A DNA stretch of 64,000 nt, taken from positions 1,426,001-1,490,000 of the forward strand of contig NZ_CP110224.1 of assembly GCF_026013645.1 (NCBI RefSeq), given 5' to 3'. The notes under the pieces were generated by a model, which was not told where the DNA came from, did no database searches, and worked only from the letters and a program-made list of their open reading frames with translations. Positions 8,985 through 17,633 of the stretch are shown here, in pieces. Each line of letters opens with the position of its first letter. The first letter of the stretch is position 1. The position numbers and the translations under genes were made by a program. This DNA is from Virgibacillus natechei. Its GTDB lineage: Bacteria; Bacillota; Bacilli; Bacillales; Amphibacillaceae.

Positions 8985-9195
8985 ATAAATAGTAGTGGTG
9001 CAGGAACAAATTTTTGGTACGATTACCAAACGCACCCATCCTGAACGCCTGCGCTGTAACGATGGTCAACCCAGACCTTACTATTGAAAGTGAAATCAGT
9101 GCGATTGTATGAAGTGCGACGGAAAAATTGAGTATGTAGAGCGCTATTCAAGTGATCTGACTTCCGAAAATAGAATGTTTGTGCTACAATGAAAA
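8985..9195 (+). pseudogene. Possible gene remnant with zinc-ribbon-like Cys motif
   Basis: One frame shows a coherent low-quality reading with 'EQIFGTITKRTHPERLRC', then two stops, then 'NQCDCMKCDGKIEYVERYSS' before another stop. The CxCxxC cluster and KR-rich start look protein-like, but no family is recognised. It lies in an 800-base region lacking intact genes. Confidence 0.25.
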
Positions 9196-9199
9196 TAGT

Positions 9200-9560
9200 C
9201 TTGGCAAACTTGGAAAAGATTGCGTGCTAGTTTAAGAGACTATACTTTGATTCCAGAAAAATACAACGTTAGACCCCACATCCTAAGATAGTGTTATCTC
9301 AGTAAACGATATTATTTTCACCAATCAATCAGGATCACTTCCTAAAACACTTATAAGAAAAAAGAAGTAAAAATTGATATAAATCAAATCATTTTAATTA
9401 AAAACGGTATACGATATAATTACAAGTTATAGACAGAATAGCTTAAGCTAGATTTCTATCAGGAATCTATCAGGAACACTAAACAGGTAGCTTATTTTAA
9501 AGAGAAAGTGAAGGGAGCAATTGGATGAAGAATACAGCCAGAACTTAACTTTAGCTAATA
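9200..9560. other. Intergenic, no gene seen
   Basis: AT-rich sequence between the remnant and the A3 repeat. It contains a short tandem duplication TCTATCAGGAA(TC)TATCAGGAA near 9457-9477. No open frame of note and no clear operator for the downstream dps gene was recognised. Confidence 0.4.
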
Positions 9561-9630
9561 GAAGTATAAGACATTCCTATGTATAAGTGCGGGCTCTGGC
9601 ATTCACTGAAAGCCACGTTTTCTAATAACA
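9561..9630 (+). repeat. Two-hairpin dispersed repeat, degraded copy A3
   Basis: 'AGTATAAGACATTCCTATG', 'TATAAGTGC', 'CACTGAAAGCCACG' and 'TTTTCTAATAACA' align in order with the copy at 7855, with hairpin 1 mostly lost. It ends about 45 bases before dps. Confidence 0.45.
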
Positions 9631-9675
9631 TACTGCGGAATAACAATATGAAACTAAAAAATGGAGGAATCACAA

Positions 9676-10173
9676 ATGACTGAACATAATCACGATCAGC
9701 CTAACGCAACAGCTGCTTCTGAGGTAAATCATTTAATTGCAAACCAGGGAATATTATTTGTAAAACTTCATCAATATCATTGGCATGTACAAGGGCCGCA
9801 CTTCTTCACTTTACATGAAAAATTTGAAGAACTTTATAACGAATCTAATCAATACTTCGATGCATTTGCAGAAAGGTTAATCGTAATCGGGGAACGACCT
9901 TATTCTACACTAGCAGAATATTTAGAGCATGCATCTATTTCCGAAGAAACATATGAAACTAAAATTCCAGCGGAAAAAATGGTAAGTAATCTAGTAAATG
10001 ATTACCGCACCATACGAGATGGAACAGACAAAGCAATTGAATTGGCTGCTAAAGAAGGGGATAATGTAACGGAGGATATGTTGGTGGGCTACAAAGAAAG
10101 CCTTGATAAAAATATTTGGATGTTACAAGCTTATCTTGGAAATGATGCGCTTGAAGGACAAGGTGACGAATAA
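9676..10173 (+). CDS. dps: Dps-family ferritin-like DNA-protection protein
   Basis: 165 residues, the usual Dps length. The ferroxidase-site residues of the family appear in 'LHQYHWHVQGPHFFTLHEKFEELYN', where the H, H and D/E ligands lie at the subunit interface, plus 'DAFAERLIVIGERP'. It stores iron by oxidising Fe(II) with peroxide and protects DNA. ATG 9676 is chosen because GGAGGA lies eight bases upstream; the in-frame ATG at 9661 lies before that site. A strong terminator follows. PerR or SigB control is usual in Bacillus, but no clear operator was seen. Confidence 0.9.
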   Translation: MTEHNHDQPNATAASEVNHLIANQGILFVKLHQYHWHVQGPHFFTLHEKFEELYNESNQYFDAFAERLIVIGERPYSTLAEYLEHASISEETYETKIPAEKMVSNLVNDYRTIRDGTDKAIELAAKEGDNVTEDMLVGYKESLDKNIWMLQAYLGNDALEGQGDE

Positions 10174-10224
10174 GATCAACTGAACTTACTGCAGGTAGCC
10201 GGTTTTTTACGAAATAGAATACAT

Positions 10225-10260
10225 AAAAATCCCAGAACAAAGATTTGTTCAGGGATTTTT
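10225..10260 (+). terminator. Terminator after dps
   Basis: AAAAATCCCAGAACAAA / TTTGTTCAGGGATTTTT with a two-base loop. It is symmetrical and may work both ways. Confidence 0.8.
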
Positions 10261-10391
10261 ATGTATAATAACCAGTATAGGCGCCGGACCTTGTGCTTTC
10301 CGTTTTGAAATTTAAAATAAAAAACAGTTCTTTTCAATCTAGTTCTCAAATAGGTTTTAAGTATGAGCAATTAAGAAAGGAAGGGATCTAT

Positions 10392-10823
10392 ATGCAATTT
10401 TATTACGGAACACAAATGCCTCTTCGCGTACTGGACGAAGCCGAGTTTTGGAAGGAGCAGGAGGAAGAGCACACTGTTGTCATTCGGGAGATTGTTTCAG
10501 ATTTGGAACCTGAATATGTTAAAGCGCTGGAACAGTGGGAAAAGGAATTAGCTGAGACTCGCAGGCGTGTGTTCCGGTACATGGAAACAGCCACACGAAC
10601 GAAAGGAGATTTTTCTCAAGCACTGACTCAGGATTTGATTCAACTTGTCAATCACTGTCTTGAACAAAGCCAGAAGTACATTGCTTTTTGCAACATGTTG
10701 ATTGATGAGAGTCAACCAATAAGTTCCAACCCAACTGCGGTGGTGGTCATGAAACATATCATTGATGAATCGGAGTATTTTATTGGTATTGCTCAAACTA
10801 TTCTATATGATAAATCAATTTAA
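10392..10823 (+). CDS. DUF2935-like protein
   Basis: About 143 residues, predicted all-helical. 'LDEAEFWKEQEEEHTVVIREIV' and a later 'MKHIIDESEYFIGI' carry the E/H-rich pattern of DUF2935 (ferritin-like helical bundle, possibly metal binding). Start ATG 10392 follows GAAAGGAAGGG at good spacing; the upstream extension to 10293 has no site. Function unknown. Its place after dps may point to iron or oxidative stress, which is inference only. Confidence 0.8.
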   Translation: MQFYYGTQMPLRVLDEAEFWKEQEEEHTVVIREIVSDLEPEYVKALEQWEKELAETRRRVFRYMETATRTKGDFSQALTQDLIQLVNHCLEQSQKYIAFCNMLIDESQPISSNPTAVVVMKHIIDESEYFIGIAQTILYDKSI

Positions 10824-10983
10824 TGGCATCCGAAAAGAAGTCATCCCCTCAAGGAATATGAAGGACGATAGCCCAAATGATTAAATTATCAAACATCAAT
10901 TGAGTGTTTTATAGAACATGTGGGAAAAGATATGGTGTCTCGCTTAATTTGACAAATCATAGATATAAAATACACTACTCACT

Positions 10984-11023
10984 AAAAAATCGAGCTTGGA
11001 AATCCTCCAAACTCGTTTTTTTA
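10984..11023 (-). terminator. Bidirectional terminator between DUF2935 gene and putP
   Basis: AAAAAATCGAGCTTGGA / TCCAAACTCGTTTTTTT. T runs on both strands allow it to end the convergent transcripts. Confidence 0.8.
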
Positions 11024-11042
11024 ATATTTCCAACAAGTCAGT

Positions 11043-12524
11043 CTATTTTTCATGATGAACAATATCAAGTGTTTCATCAAATTCACGGTTAATTTCCTGG
11101 TTTGGTTTATATGTCATTAAACTAACAACAACTCCTACGATTAAACATAATAAGAATCCTGGTACAATTTCATAAAGGTAGCTGGATAGGTTTGAGGTTC
11201 CCCAAACGAATACCGTAACCGCACCTACAATCATGCCCCAAAGTGCTCCGGCGCCTGTGAACTTTTTCCAATACAAGGCTAAGATAATAACAGGACCAAA
11301 CGCAGCTCCAAATCCTGCCCATGCAAATGATACAAGACCGAGAATTGTTTCATTTTGTTGCCAGGCAAAAATCATAGCAACGAAAGATATAGCTAAAACA
11401 GCGATACGGCTTAGGTTTACTAACTGTTTTTGACTAGCATCTGTTTTAAATACCGCTTTATAAATATCTTCTACCAATGCAGATGATGTAACAAGCAGTT
11501 GGGAAGAAACGGTACTCATAATTGCTGCGATGACAGCTGCAAGCATTATTCCTGCAATAAATGGATGGAAGATAATTTGGCCTAATGAAATAAAGATGGC
11601 TTCCGGATCAGTTAGCGTAACATCGGGATTTTGCTGAAAGTAAGCAACCCCAACTAAAGCGGTAGCACCTGCCCCGAGTAAGGAAAGAAACATCCAGCCG
11701 ATGCCAATTTTTCTTGCTTTTTTCGTTTCTTTTACAGATGAAATTGCCATAAAACGTATAATAATATGCGGTTGACCAAAATACCCAAGTCCCCATGCTA
11801 AGGAAGAGATAACCCCAGTTGCTGTGGCAGTGGCGAAAAAGCTAAGTAACGTTGGGTCTACTTCTCTAATGGTGTTTGCAGTTTCTCCAAGCCCTCCTGT
11901 TAAAAACAAACCAAAAATGGGAATTAGAATAAGAGCCAAAAACATCATAGTTCCCTGAACGACATCCGTCACACTTACGGCTAGAAAGCCTCCAATAAAT
12001 GTGTAAGCAATTGTCACAGATGCAACGATTAAGAGACCGGTATGATAGTTATAACCAAACGAACTTTCAAAGAAAACCCCACCAGCTACCAATCCCGATG
12101 AAACATAGAATGTGAAATAAAGTAAAATAATAATCCCTGATACGATTCGTAAAACTTTTGAGTTATTTTTAAAACGATTGTCAAAAAAACTTGGGATCGT
12201 AATCGAGTTATTTGCTACCTGTGTGTAAGCGCGAAGTCTTGGTGCGATCAATAACCAATTTGCCCATGCACCTATCAGCAACCCAATACCCATCCATGCT
12301 TCTACAAGACCTGAAACATAAATCGCTCCAGGTAGTCCCATCAATAACCATTGTGACATGTCTGAGGCACCTGCACTAAGTGCGGATGTTGTAGCATTCA
12401 GTTTACGACCGCCAAGCATGTAGTCATCCAGATTACTTGTTTTGCGGTATCCATATACGCCAATTCCAATCATAGCAGCTAAATAAACAATAATTGCAAT
12501 AAGTTGAAATGTATGATCAGCCAT
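11043..12524 (-). CDS. putP: Sodium/proline symporter
   Basis: 493 residues with about 13 membrane helices, the size and layout of PutP in the SSS family. Family signatures include 'SAGASDMSQWLLMGLPGAIY' (Na+ and proline site, helix 2), 'GSLAWGLGYFGQPHI'-like 'SLAWGLGYFGQPHII' and the 'FAWAGFGAAFGPV' signature. It imports proline with Na+, either as nutrient or as osmolyte. It is monocistronic here and far from the proline catabolic genes at 53.6-56.3 kb, so it may serve osmoprotection (OpuE-like) instead. The start at 12524 has a GGGGGAAAC site. Confidence 0.92.
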   Translation of the reverse strand: MADHTFQLIAIIVYLAAMIGIGVYGYRKTSNLDDYMLGGRKLNATTSALSAGASDMSQWLLMGLPGAIYVSGLVEAWMGIGLLIGAWANWLLIAPRLRAYTQVANNSITIPSFFDNRFKNNSKVLRIVSGIIILLYFTFYVSSGLVAGGVFFESSFGYNYHTGLLIVASVTIAYTFIGGFLAVSVTDVVQGTMMFLALILIPIFGLFLTGGLGETANTIREVDPTLLSFFATATATGVISSLAWGLGYFGQPHIIIRFMAISSVKETKKARKIGIGWMFLSLLGAGATALVGVAYFQQNPDVTLTDPEAIFISLGQIIFHPFIAGIMLAAVIAAIMSTVSSQLLVTSSALVEDIYKAVFKTDASQKQLVNLSRIAVLAISFVAMIFAWQQNETILGLVSFAWAGFGAAFGPVIILALYWKKFTGAGALWGMIVGAVTVFVWGTSNLSSYLYEIVPGFLLCLIVGVVVSLMTYKPNQEINREFDETLDIVHHEK

Positions 12525-12577
12525 CCTGTTTCCCCCTTATATGTATGATATTTATTTTAAGTGTGTTTTACAGTGCG

Positions 12578-12756
12578 TGTTCAAAATGAGGATAAAAAGG
12601 ACCGAGAAGTTCAAGGCGGCGTAGTTTTTGAGCAGCGGAGAAACAAGCCAACGAGCTTCCACAGGATGTGGTGACTTCTGCGTTGCCCACAGGACCTGGG
12701 CGATTTTAGCAGAAGCTCCCCCTAGACGTGTCATTTTTACCGGACTTTTTGAACAA
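12578..12756 (-). repeat. MITE-like element, copy 1
   Basis: Ends in terminal inverted repeats GTTCAAAA... and ...CTTTTTGAAC. Internal segments 'GGACCGAGAAGTTCAAGGCG' and 'TGTCATTTTTACCGGAC' match the reverse complement of 60735-60883. The middle parts of the two copies differ in length and sequence. It has no coding capacity. It lies upstream of putP and downstream (3' side) of the vWA gene. Confidence 0.75.
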
Positions 12757-12911
12757 ACTCCTACACACGTATTTTAACGTTATCTATAATATCATTCTAT
12801 ACTGGAGGACGCGACTTCATTCTTTTAAGGCAATAAGAGTTTTGCGTGCTTCCCAACGCATGCTGAATTTGTGCTACAACCGGGGAAGAAAAAGAATTGT
12901 CCCTATGCTAC

Positions 12912-14831
12912 TTAGATCGTCCGCAATAGCAATTTCTTCAATAGTGGTGCGAAATGTTCGGGTAATTCGTCAACACTTGGTATCATTAAACGTTCTTTTC
13001 CGTAAATGTTTTTCATGGTTAGATCTTCTCTTTCGTCGATTTCCCCGTCTGCTAAGAACATGCCAATGACGTCGATTCCTTTTTTACGTGCTTCAGATAC
13101 AGCGACATTCGTATCGATAATTCCATTTTGATCATAGTTTGCTGCAGCTGGCTCTCCGTCTGAGAAAACGAGCAGGAATTTGTGTTTTTCTCTTCTGGCT
13201 GCTAATTCCTCTGTAATGATGCGTATACTAAAGCCATCCCGATTATCTTCCTCTGGCTCAAGCTGCATAATTCTAGCTCCTCTGTTTTGATAAAAGGAAT
13301 CTGTGAAGGAATGGATGTTATGGAAGTAATTTGGTTGATAACTTTCCTTTACGTCATTTGCATCCTCCCAGAAACCGATAATGGAGTGGGGGATCTTCAG
13401 CTGATTCAATACTTCATGAAATAGAATGATTCCTTTTTTTGTCTCGTCCATTTTATTGTGCATGGAAGCGGAACAGTCTACCAACAGGGTGAAGACGGCA
13501 TCAATTTCTTTTGATTCTTCGTTTTTCTTATAAAATAACCTTGGATTTTCGTCCGTGATAGCAGGAAGTAATTTTTTCGACAGGCGACCCATGACTAAAT
13601 CTTTTCGTGGCGCATTCCTTTTATGTTCTAGGACTTTTTCTATGGTTGAAGCGAGTTTTCGTTTGTGTGATTGGATTGTATTGACAGCTTTCTGGTAAGT
13701 GACGTGATCCTCCCTAGATGGTGACTCGGCCTTTTTTACAATCGCAACGGCATGTTTATTTTCCTCGCCATACACAGGTTTGTTTGTTTGATTTCCTTCG
13801 GATGCCCCTTGTTTCTCCAATGATTCGCTTTCCGAGTAGTCATTATTTTTACTTTGTCCAGATTGGCCTTGAATCGTTCCCATAGCTTGATCCCCATCTT
13901 CCGTTTCTCTCGCTCCACCGCCCATGATACTTGTCTTTGTGCCAACTTCTAAGTCAAATTGCAGAAAAGTTTGCTTCCTGTCATTGTTTTGATTTTCTGT
14001 ATGCCACGTCGAAAATTGCTCATCAAAATATTCATTATTCTCGTTATCGACATCTTCCTGATCGTCATTTGCCAGTTCATCTGTACGCGTTAACTCGTCA
14101 AATAATGTATTTCGTTCATAATTTTCTATATGAGCAATCGGAAAGGAAAAATAGACATTGATCATATCCGAATAGGCCTCTTCTAATTGAATCAAGATTT
14201 GTTCCGCAATCCTTGTTGTATCATTTGTGCTTTTTGCTTCAAATGAGCTGTAAATCAGCGGTTTTAATTTTTCTAAACGCAGAAGCTGTTGCTCATTTGC
14301 TCTTGGAAAAGTAGGGTCTGGTTTATCGGCCTGAAGTACCAAATAGATGAGACAAAACAATTCATCGAGCGGGTAGCTTTTTGTCACGTTTGTAGTTAAT
14401 TGTGTCTGAAAGTAGTGCTTCAGGTAATTTGTCCGAGTAGCGAAATCTTTTTTTGTACCAGGTCGATTCTTTTTTATGATTTCTTCCAGCCGTAAATCCT
14501 CTAGCAAGGTAAAGAGTTGAGTAGCAAATCTTGACAGGCTTGATTGGTTTGTCTCTTTTAAATAGGCTTTCATGATGGGAAGATGGGAATATTTTAATGT
14601 CCCAATCGTTCGTAAAAACACATCCGTTTTATATCCATTTTCCTTCTTCTCCTGGCTGTTAATATCCCAAAAATGGCTGCCGGTCACTTTTTTATCGCTT
14701 ATATCAATAAACGAGCCATACTTATATTCAAATTTTAAATCAGGGTTATTCGATAATATAGTGGATAAGTCTTGTAATTGTAGAAAAAGGTCGGTATCTA
14801 TCTTGGAATCATCCCAGCGATTGTATTTCAT
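12912..14831 (-). CDS. vWA-domain protein (NorD/YojO-like)
   Basis: About 639 residues. The N-terminal half is helical, followed by a low-complexity acidic and Gln/Asn-rich linker (about 300-380). The C-terminal von Willebrand A domain has the MIDAS motif DCSAS in 'FTLLVDCSASMHNKM' and later 'LLVFSDGEPAAANY'. B. subtilis YojO and denitrifier NorD share this design. With the MoxR ATPase upstream it should form a MoxR-vWA pair that remodels or inserts cofactors into a target enzyme. Start 14831 has AAAGGAGG; a longer frame to 14975 lacks a site. No nitric oxide reductase gene lies in the window, so the client is unknown. Confidence 0.87.
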   Translation of the reverse strand: MKYNRWDDSKIDTDLFLQLQDLSTILSNNPDLKFEYKYGSFIDISDKKVTGSHFWDINSQEKKENGYKTDVFLRTIGTLKYSHLPIMKAYLKETNQSSLSRFATQLFTLLEDLRLEEIIKKNRPGTKKDFATRTNYLKHYFQTQLTTNVTKSYPLDELFCLIYLVLQADKPDPTFPRANEQQLLRLEKLKPLIYSSFEAKSTNDTTRIAEQILIQLEEAYSDMINVYFSFPIAHIENYERNTLFDELTRTDELANDDQEDVDNENNEYFDEQFSTWHTENQNNDRKQTFLQFDLEVGTKTSIMGGGARETEDGDQAMGTIQGQSGQSKNNDYSESESLEKQGASEGNQTNKPVYGEENKHAVAIVKKAESPSREDHVTYQKAVNTIQSHKRKLASTIEKVLEHKRNAPRKDLVMGRLSKKLLPAITDENPRLFYKKNEESKEIDAVFTLLVDCSASMHNKMDETKKGIILFHEVLNQLKIPHSIIGFWEDANDVKESYQPNYFHNIHSFTDSFYQNRGARIMQLEPEEDNRDGFSIRIITEELAARREKHKFLLVFSDGEPAAANYDQNGIIDTNVAVSEARKKGIDVIGMFLADGEIDEREDLTMKNIYGKERLMIPSVDELPEHFAPLLKKLLLRTI

Positions 14832-14960
14832 TCTTGGATCCTCCTTTCTCAGATCAAGTTTGCATTTTTCGGAATTTAAAATAAGGCTGTTTTCTAAAAT
14901 ATGGTTGCTTTGGTATGAAAGATATAAAATGCGACATATTTTGATATGCTTGTTAATCCA

Positions 14961-15077
14961 CCGCTCCGGAAACACTTCGCTTTCCGCGGGGGGCTGATGA
15001 GCCTCCTCGAGCTAGCGCACTTCGGTGTCTCATCTAGGCCTCTGCTCCCGCAGGAGTCTTCGTGTGTTTCCTTCGCT
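14961..15077 (+). repeat. CGCTTTCCGCGGG-type intergenic repeat, copy 1
   Basis: About 117 bases with imperfect end symmetry: GGAAACACTTCGCTTTCCGC at the left, CGTGTGTTTCCTTCGCT at the right. 'GAGCCTCCTCG', 'GTGTCTCA' and 'GGAGTCT' are shared in order with 20660-20778. Repeats of this type are widespread in Bacillaceae. It splits the MoxR and vWA genes, and could act as a terminator or attenuator between them. Confidence 0.75.
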
Positions 15078-15235
15078 ATTGTTTTGGTTACTACCGCTAA
15101 AAAACATTCGTAAGCAATATTCAAAACGAATTATCTCACCAGCCCGGAACGATCCCGGACGGCGAGTATTGCACATAATGTCGCAGTTCCTATCAACTGA
15201 GAAGAGCTAAAAGCAACAATCCTTATGAAAAGAGC

Positions 15236-16111
15236 CTAAAACAATGTGTCTGCTAAATTTTTCACAAATTCTCTCTCGCGTTCTTCATCCAGTTTATCCA
15301 CGATTGTTCTTAGAATCGCGCGTCTGGGCGGGATAAGAACACTTAGATCACAAGCATCGAGCAACGCACGGATGGATGCAGCATCTTCGGATAGTTTTCC
15401 TTGAGACACAGCACGGACGAGATCCGTGGACAAGGTGACGAATAAGTCAATTGTAGTTTTGTTCTGTAACCTTGTATTTGATTGAATCAATTCCTTTAAT
15501 TGTTCTCCTTCAATATATGGCACATCAATGACGATAAAACGGTTTTTCAATGCTTCATTCAATGGGACAGTGCCAACATAACCTTCGTTGATCGCAGCAA
15601 TGACATTAAAGCCTTCTTTCGCTGTGATGATTTCGTTAGTAAATGGATTGGTAATTGTTCTTCGGTAATCAAGAACACCGTTAATAAGTGGCAAAGTTTC
15701 AGGTTTGGCCATATTAACCTCATCAATATAGAGGAAGGTTCCATCTTTCATCGCGCTCGTAACGGGACCTGGCACAAATTCAATCACTTGTTTGTCTTGC
15801 TCATATGCCAGTGTTTTAAATCCCATTAAGCTTTCTGCATCAAGATCGACCGAGCAGTTGACACTAAACATGGGTTGATGGAATAAGTTCGATAGTGTTT
15901 CAGCGAACTTTGTTTTTCCAGCGCCTGTGGGACCTTTCAGTAAAACATTTTTCCCCATGCTAAGCGCCGAAATTGCGTCGATTAATAGATCGATATGAGG
16001 CGGAACATAACCACCTTGCGAGATTAATTCTTGAAATGTATTATCGCCAGTTCGTTGACTTGACTTCAAAATTTCAGATATATTTTCAGGAAGATTATAG
16101 TTTGTGTGCAT
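15236..16111 (-). CDS. MoxR-family AAA+ ATPase (NorQ/YojN-like)
   Basis: About 291 residues. Walker A GPTGAGKTK lies near residue 65, Walker B is 'FLYIDEVNMA', and sensor 1 is 'VIAAINEG', followed by an Arg-finger region and a C-terminal lid. Start ATG 16111 follows AAAGGAG; a longer frame to 16144 would begin inside a dispersed repeat and is rejected. Partnered with the vWA gene 404 bases downstream, it should act as a chaperone-type ATPase in enzyme maturation, as NorQ does for nitric oxide reductase. Confidence 0.9.
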   Translation of the reverse strand: MHTNYNLPENISEILKSSQRTGDNTFQELISQGGYVPPHIDLLIDAISALSMGKNVLLKGPTGAGKTKFAETLSNLFHQPMFSVNCSVDLDAESLMGFKTLAYEQDKQVIEFVPGPVTSAMKDGTFLYIDEVNMAKPETLPLINGVLDYRRTITNPFTNEIITAKEGFNVIAAINEGYVGTVPLNEALKNRFIVIDVPYIEGEQLKELIQSNTRLQNKTTIDLFVTLSTDLVRAVSQGKLSEDAASIRALLDACDLSVLIPPRRAILRTIVDKLDEEREREFVKNLADTLF

Positions 16112-16132
16112 TGGTAAACTCCTTTCATTTGA

Positions 16133-16163
16133 GGTGCCTGTCACTTCCCGCTATTTGTCGAAT
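16133..16163 (+). repeat. GTGCCTGTCACTTCCCG repeat, copy R1
   Basis: GGTGCCTGTCACTTCCCG + CTATTTGTCGAAT. It lies directly upstream of the MoxR start and at the left border of the HbpS/FdhA duplication unit. Its flanking sequence (about 80 bases to its right) is shared with copy R2 at 17052. Confidence 0.8.
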
Positions 16164-16365
16164 GTAGGTAAGTATAGATTTGTACATCATTAAAATCAAG
16201 CTTAAAGTTACGGTTGTAGACCTCTACGGGTATTAATCATACGTTATTTACTAAACAAATGCGAAACTTAGGTATTCGAGGTAAAAAAGTTCTAGTGTGT
16301 ATTTCTTGAATGTGTAATAGCTGAAATTGAAGGTGAGAGGTAAACCAACAGAGTTTGAATACATT

Positions 16366-16406
16366 AAAAAACGTTGAAGTCACTCATAGTAAGGACCTCA
16401 ACGTTT
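16366..16406 (-). terminator. Terminator after HbpS-like gene 1
   Basis: Minus strand: AACGTTGAGGTC...GACTTCAACGTT then TTTT. A diverged copy follows HbpS-like gene 2 (17524-17560). Confidence 0.75.
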
Positions 16407-16463
16407 TGGTTTTTGCTAAATTAATTAGTTATACTTGATTACGAGTCGACTCGGATGCCACGG

Positions 16464-16898
16464 TTACTTCTGTTTACTATACCGCACTTTTAGATTTTCA
16501 AAGGCTCTTACTGCTGCCTGGGCAACTTGAACATCCTGTGCAACAGCACCGCCACTGGCACCAACAGCCCCTACAACTTTGCCGTCCTTCTCTAACGGAA
16601 AGCCGCCGCCGAAAATCACAATTCGCCCATCATTGGTTGTATTTAATCCGTATAAATCAGCGTTCGGAACAGTCAATTCCTCTAGGTCAGATGTTGGCAT
16701 TTTCAGTGCCACAGAAGTCCATGCTTTATTTTGCGCGATATCGATACTAGCTAACCAAGCGTCATCCATACGATGTGTTGCTACCAGATTTCCACCATCG
16801 TCTAAAACGGAAATGACCATAGAAACATCAATCTCGTTAGCTTCTTTTTCAGCAGCTTTAATAAGATGCTTAGCTACCTCTAAATTTAGTTTACTCAT
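16464..16898 (-). CDS. HbpS/GlcG-like (DUF336) protein, copy 1
   Basis: 144 residues, single HbpS-like domain. Family features are 'ISVLDDGGNLVATHRMDDA', 'KAWTSVALKMPT' and 'GGGFPLEKDGKVVGAVGASGG'. Members bind haem or corrinoid-like ligands (HbpS) or accompany glycolate, propanediol and aldehyde metabolism (GlcG, PduO C-domain). It is about 90 percent identical by eye to the protein at 17634-18050 but has a different, longer C-terminus (KVRYSKQK). The start follows GGGAGGAATTT. It is the distal gene of a duplicated FdhA-HbpS unit; the role in formaldehyde metabolism is inferred from neighbours. Confidence 0.88.
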   Translation of the reverse strand: MSKLNLEVAKHLIKAAEKEANEIDVSMVISVLDDGGNLVATHRMDDAWLASIDIAQNKAWTSVALKMPTSDLEELTVPNADLYGLNTTNDGRIVIFGGGFPLEKDGKVVGAVGASGGAVAQDVQVAQAAVRAFENLKVRYSKQK

Positions 16899-16948
16899 TA
16901 TAAATTCCTCCCAATTTAAAATAATGAGATAATTTACATTAAAAAAAA

Positions 16949-16990
16949 TTACCCCGACGAGCCGTGTGGATCATTAATGAACTTCTTTGT
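16949..16990 (-). pseudogene. 3'-terminal remnant of a second fdhA
   Basis: The minus strand reads TKKFINDPHGSSG-stop, matching the FdhA C-terminus (KKFVIDPHGSLS-stop at 18099). The spacing to the following HbpS-like start is also alike. It shows that the tandem duplication once included fdhA, of which about 1.2 kb has been lost from this unit. Confidence 0.75.
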
Positions 16991-17051
16991 AATACAGTTT
17001 TCTCCTAAGAATTAAGTCAATGTCTGCATTATATGGAACTATTATGGCTAT

Positions 17052-17079
17052 GGTGCCTACTTTCCGCTATTTGTCGAAT
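17052..17079 (+). repeat. GTGCCTGTCACTTCCCG repeat, copy R2
   Basis: GGTGCCT, a three-base deletion, then ACTTTCCGCTATTTGTCGAAT. It marks the left border of the second duplication unit; the following 80 bases match those after R1 at about 75 percent. Confidence 0.75.
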
Positions 17080-17523
17080 GTAAGTAATTATATATTTGTA
17101 CATCTTTCAAAACCAATCTAAAAATTATGGTCTTCAGTCTACATGATACATAGTTATTTATCACTCACGCCTCACACTTATATGTTGTAGATGTTGATAT
17201 TGAAGTTGAGTATACTATCAGAAGGTATCCACAAAATGGGTTAAGTAAAGTAAACGGGTGAGAATGCAGTTTTGGACGTTGTAGTATAATTTACTTGGTA
17301 TTATAGAACTTTACTTGAAATAAATAAATGGTAATTTTGCCCATTAACAAACTATATAAAAAAAGCGGCAGGGAATTACCAATCTGAGAGAGTATTTTAT
17401 AAATTGCACATTCTATACAAAGAGATACATCAGTTAGTCTATCAAACAAATACAATGACGATACGATTGAAACACTCAAAAAACTTGGAATTATTGAACC
17501 TGTAAAGGTCAATCAATCCATTA
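17080..17523. other. Intergenic remnant region inside the duplication
   Basis: Sequence between R2 and the terminator of HbpS-like gene 2. Plus-strand fragments such as 'NDDTIETLKKLGIIEPVKVN' near 17440-17515 look like a decayed protein end, but no family is recognised and stops interrupt every frame. Confidence 0.3.
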
Positions 17524-17560
17524 AAAAGCCTTGAAGTCCTTATAGTAAGGACCTCAACAC
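17524..17560 (-). terminator. Terminator after HbpS-like gene 2
   Basis: Minus-strand stem TTGAGGTCCTTA/TAAGGACTTCAA followed by GGCTTTTTAA. It is the duplicate of the terminator at 16366. Confidence 0.7.
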
Positions 17561-17633
17561 TTTGTTTTTGTTAAAATTAATTAGTTAGACTTGATTGCGA
17601 TTTGGTGTCACGGTTACTTCTGCCATTAAGCAC

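Noticed and set aside
9400..9440. Possible PerR-like operator TATAATTACAAGTTATA upstream of dps
   Set aside because: Too weak a match to the PerR consensus and too far (over 200 bases) from the start.
12552..12734. Minus-strand 60-residue frame ending 'YAALNFSVLF'
   Set aside because: It lies wholly inside MITE-like copy 1; the same reading occurs in copy 2 (60650-60889), so it is repeat sequence, not a gene.
17291..17512. 73-residue hydrophobic minus-strand frame
   Set aside because: Plus-strand reading of the same DNA looks more protein-like, and neither has an RBS; treated as a decayed region.
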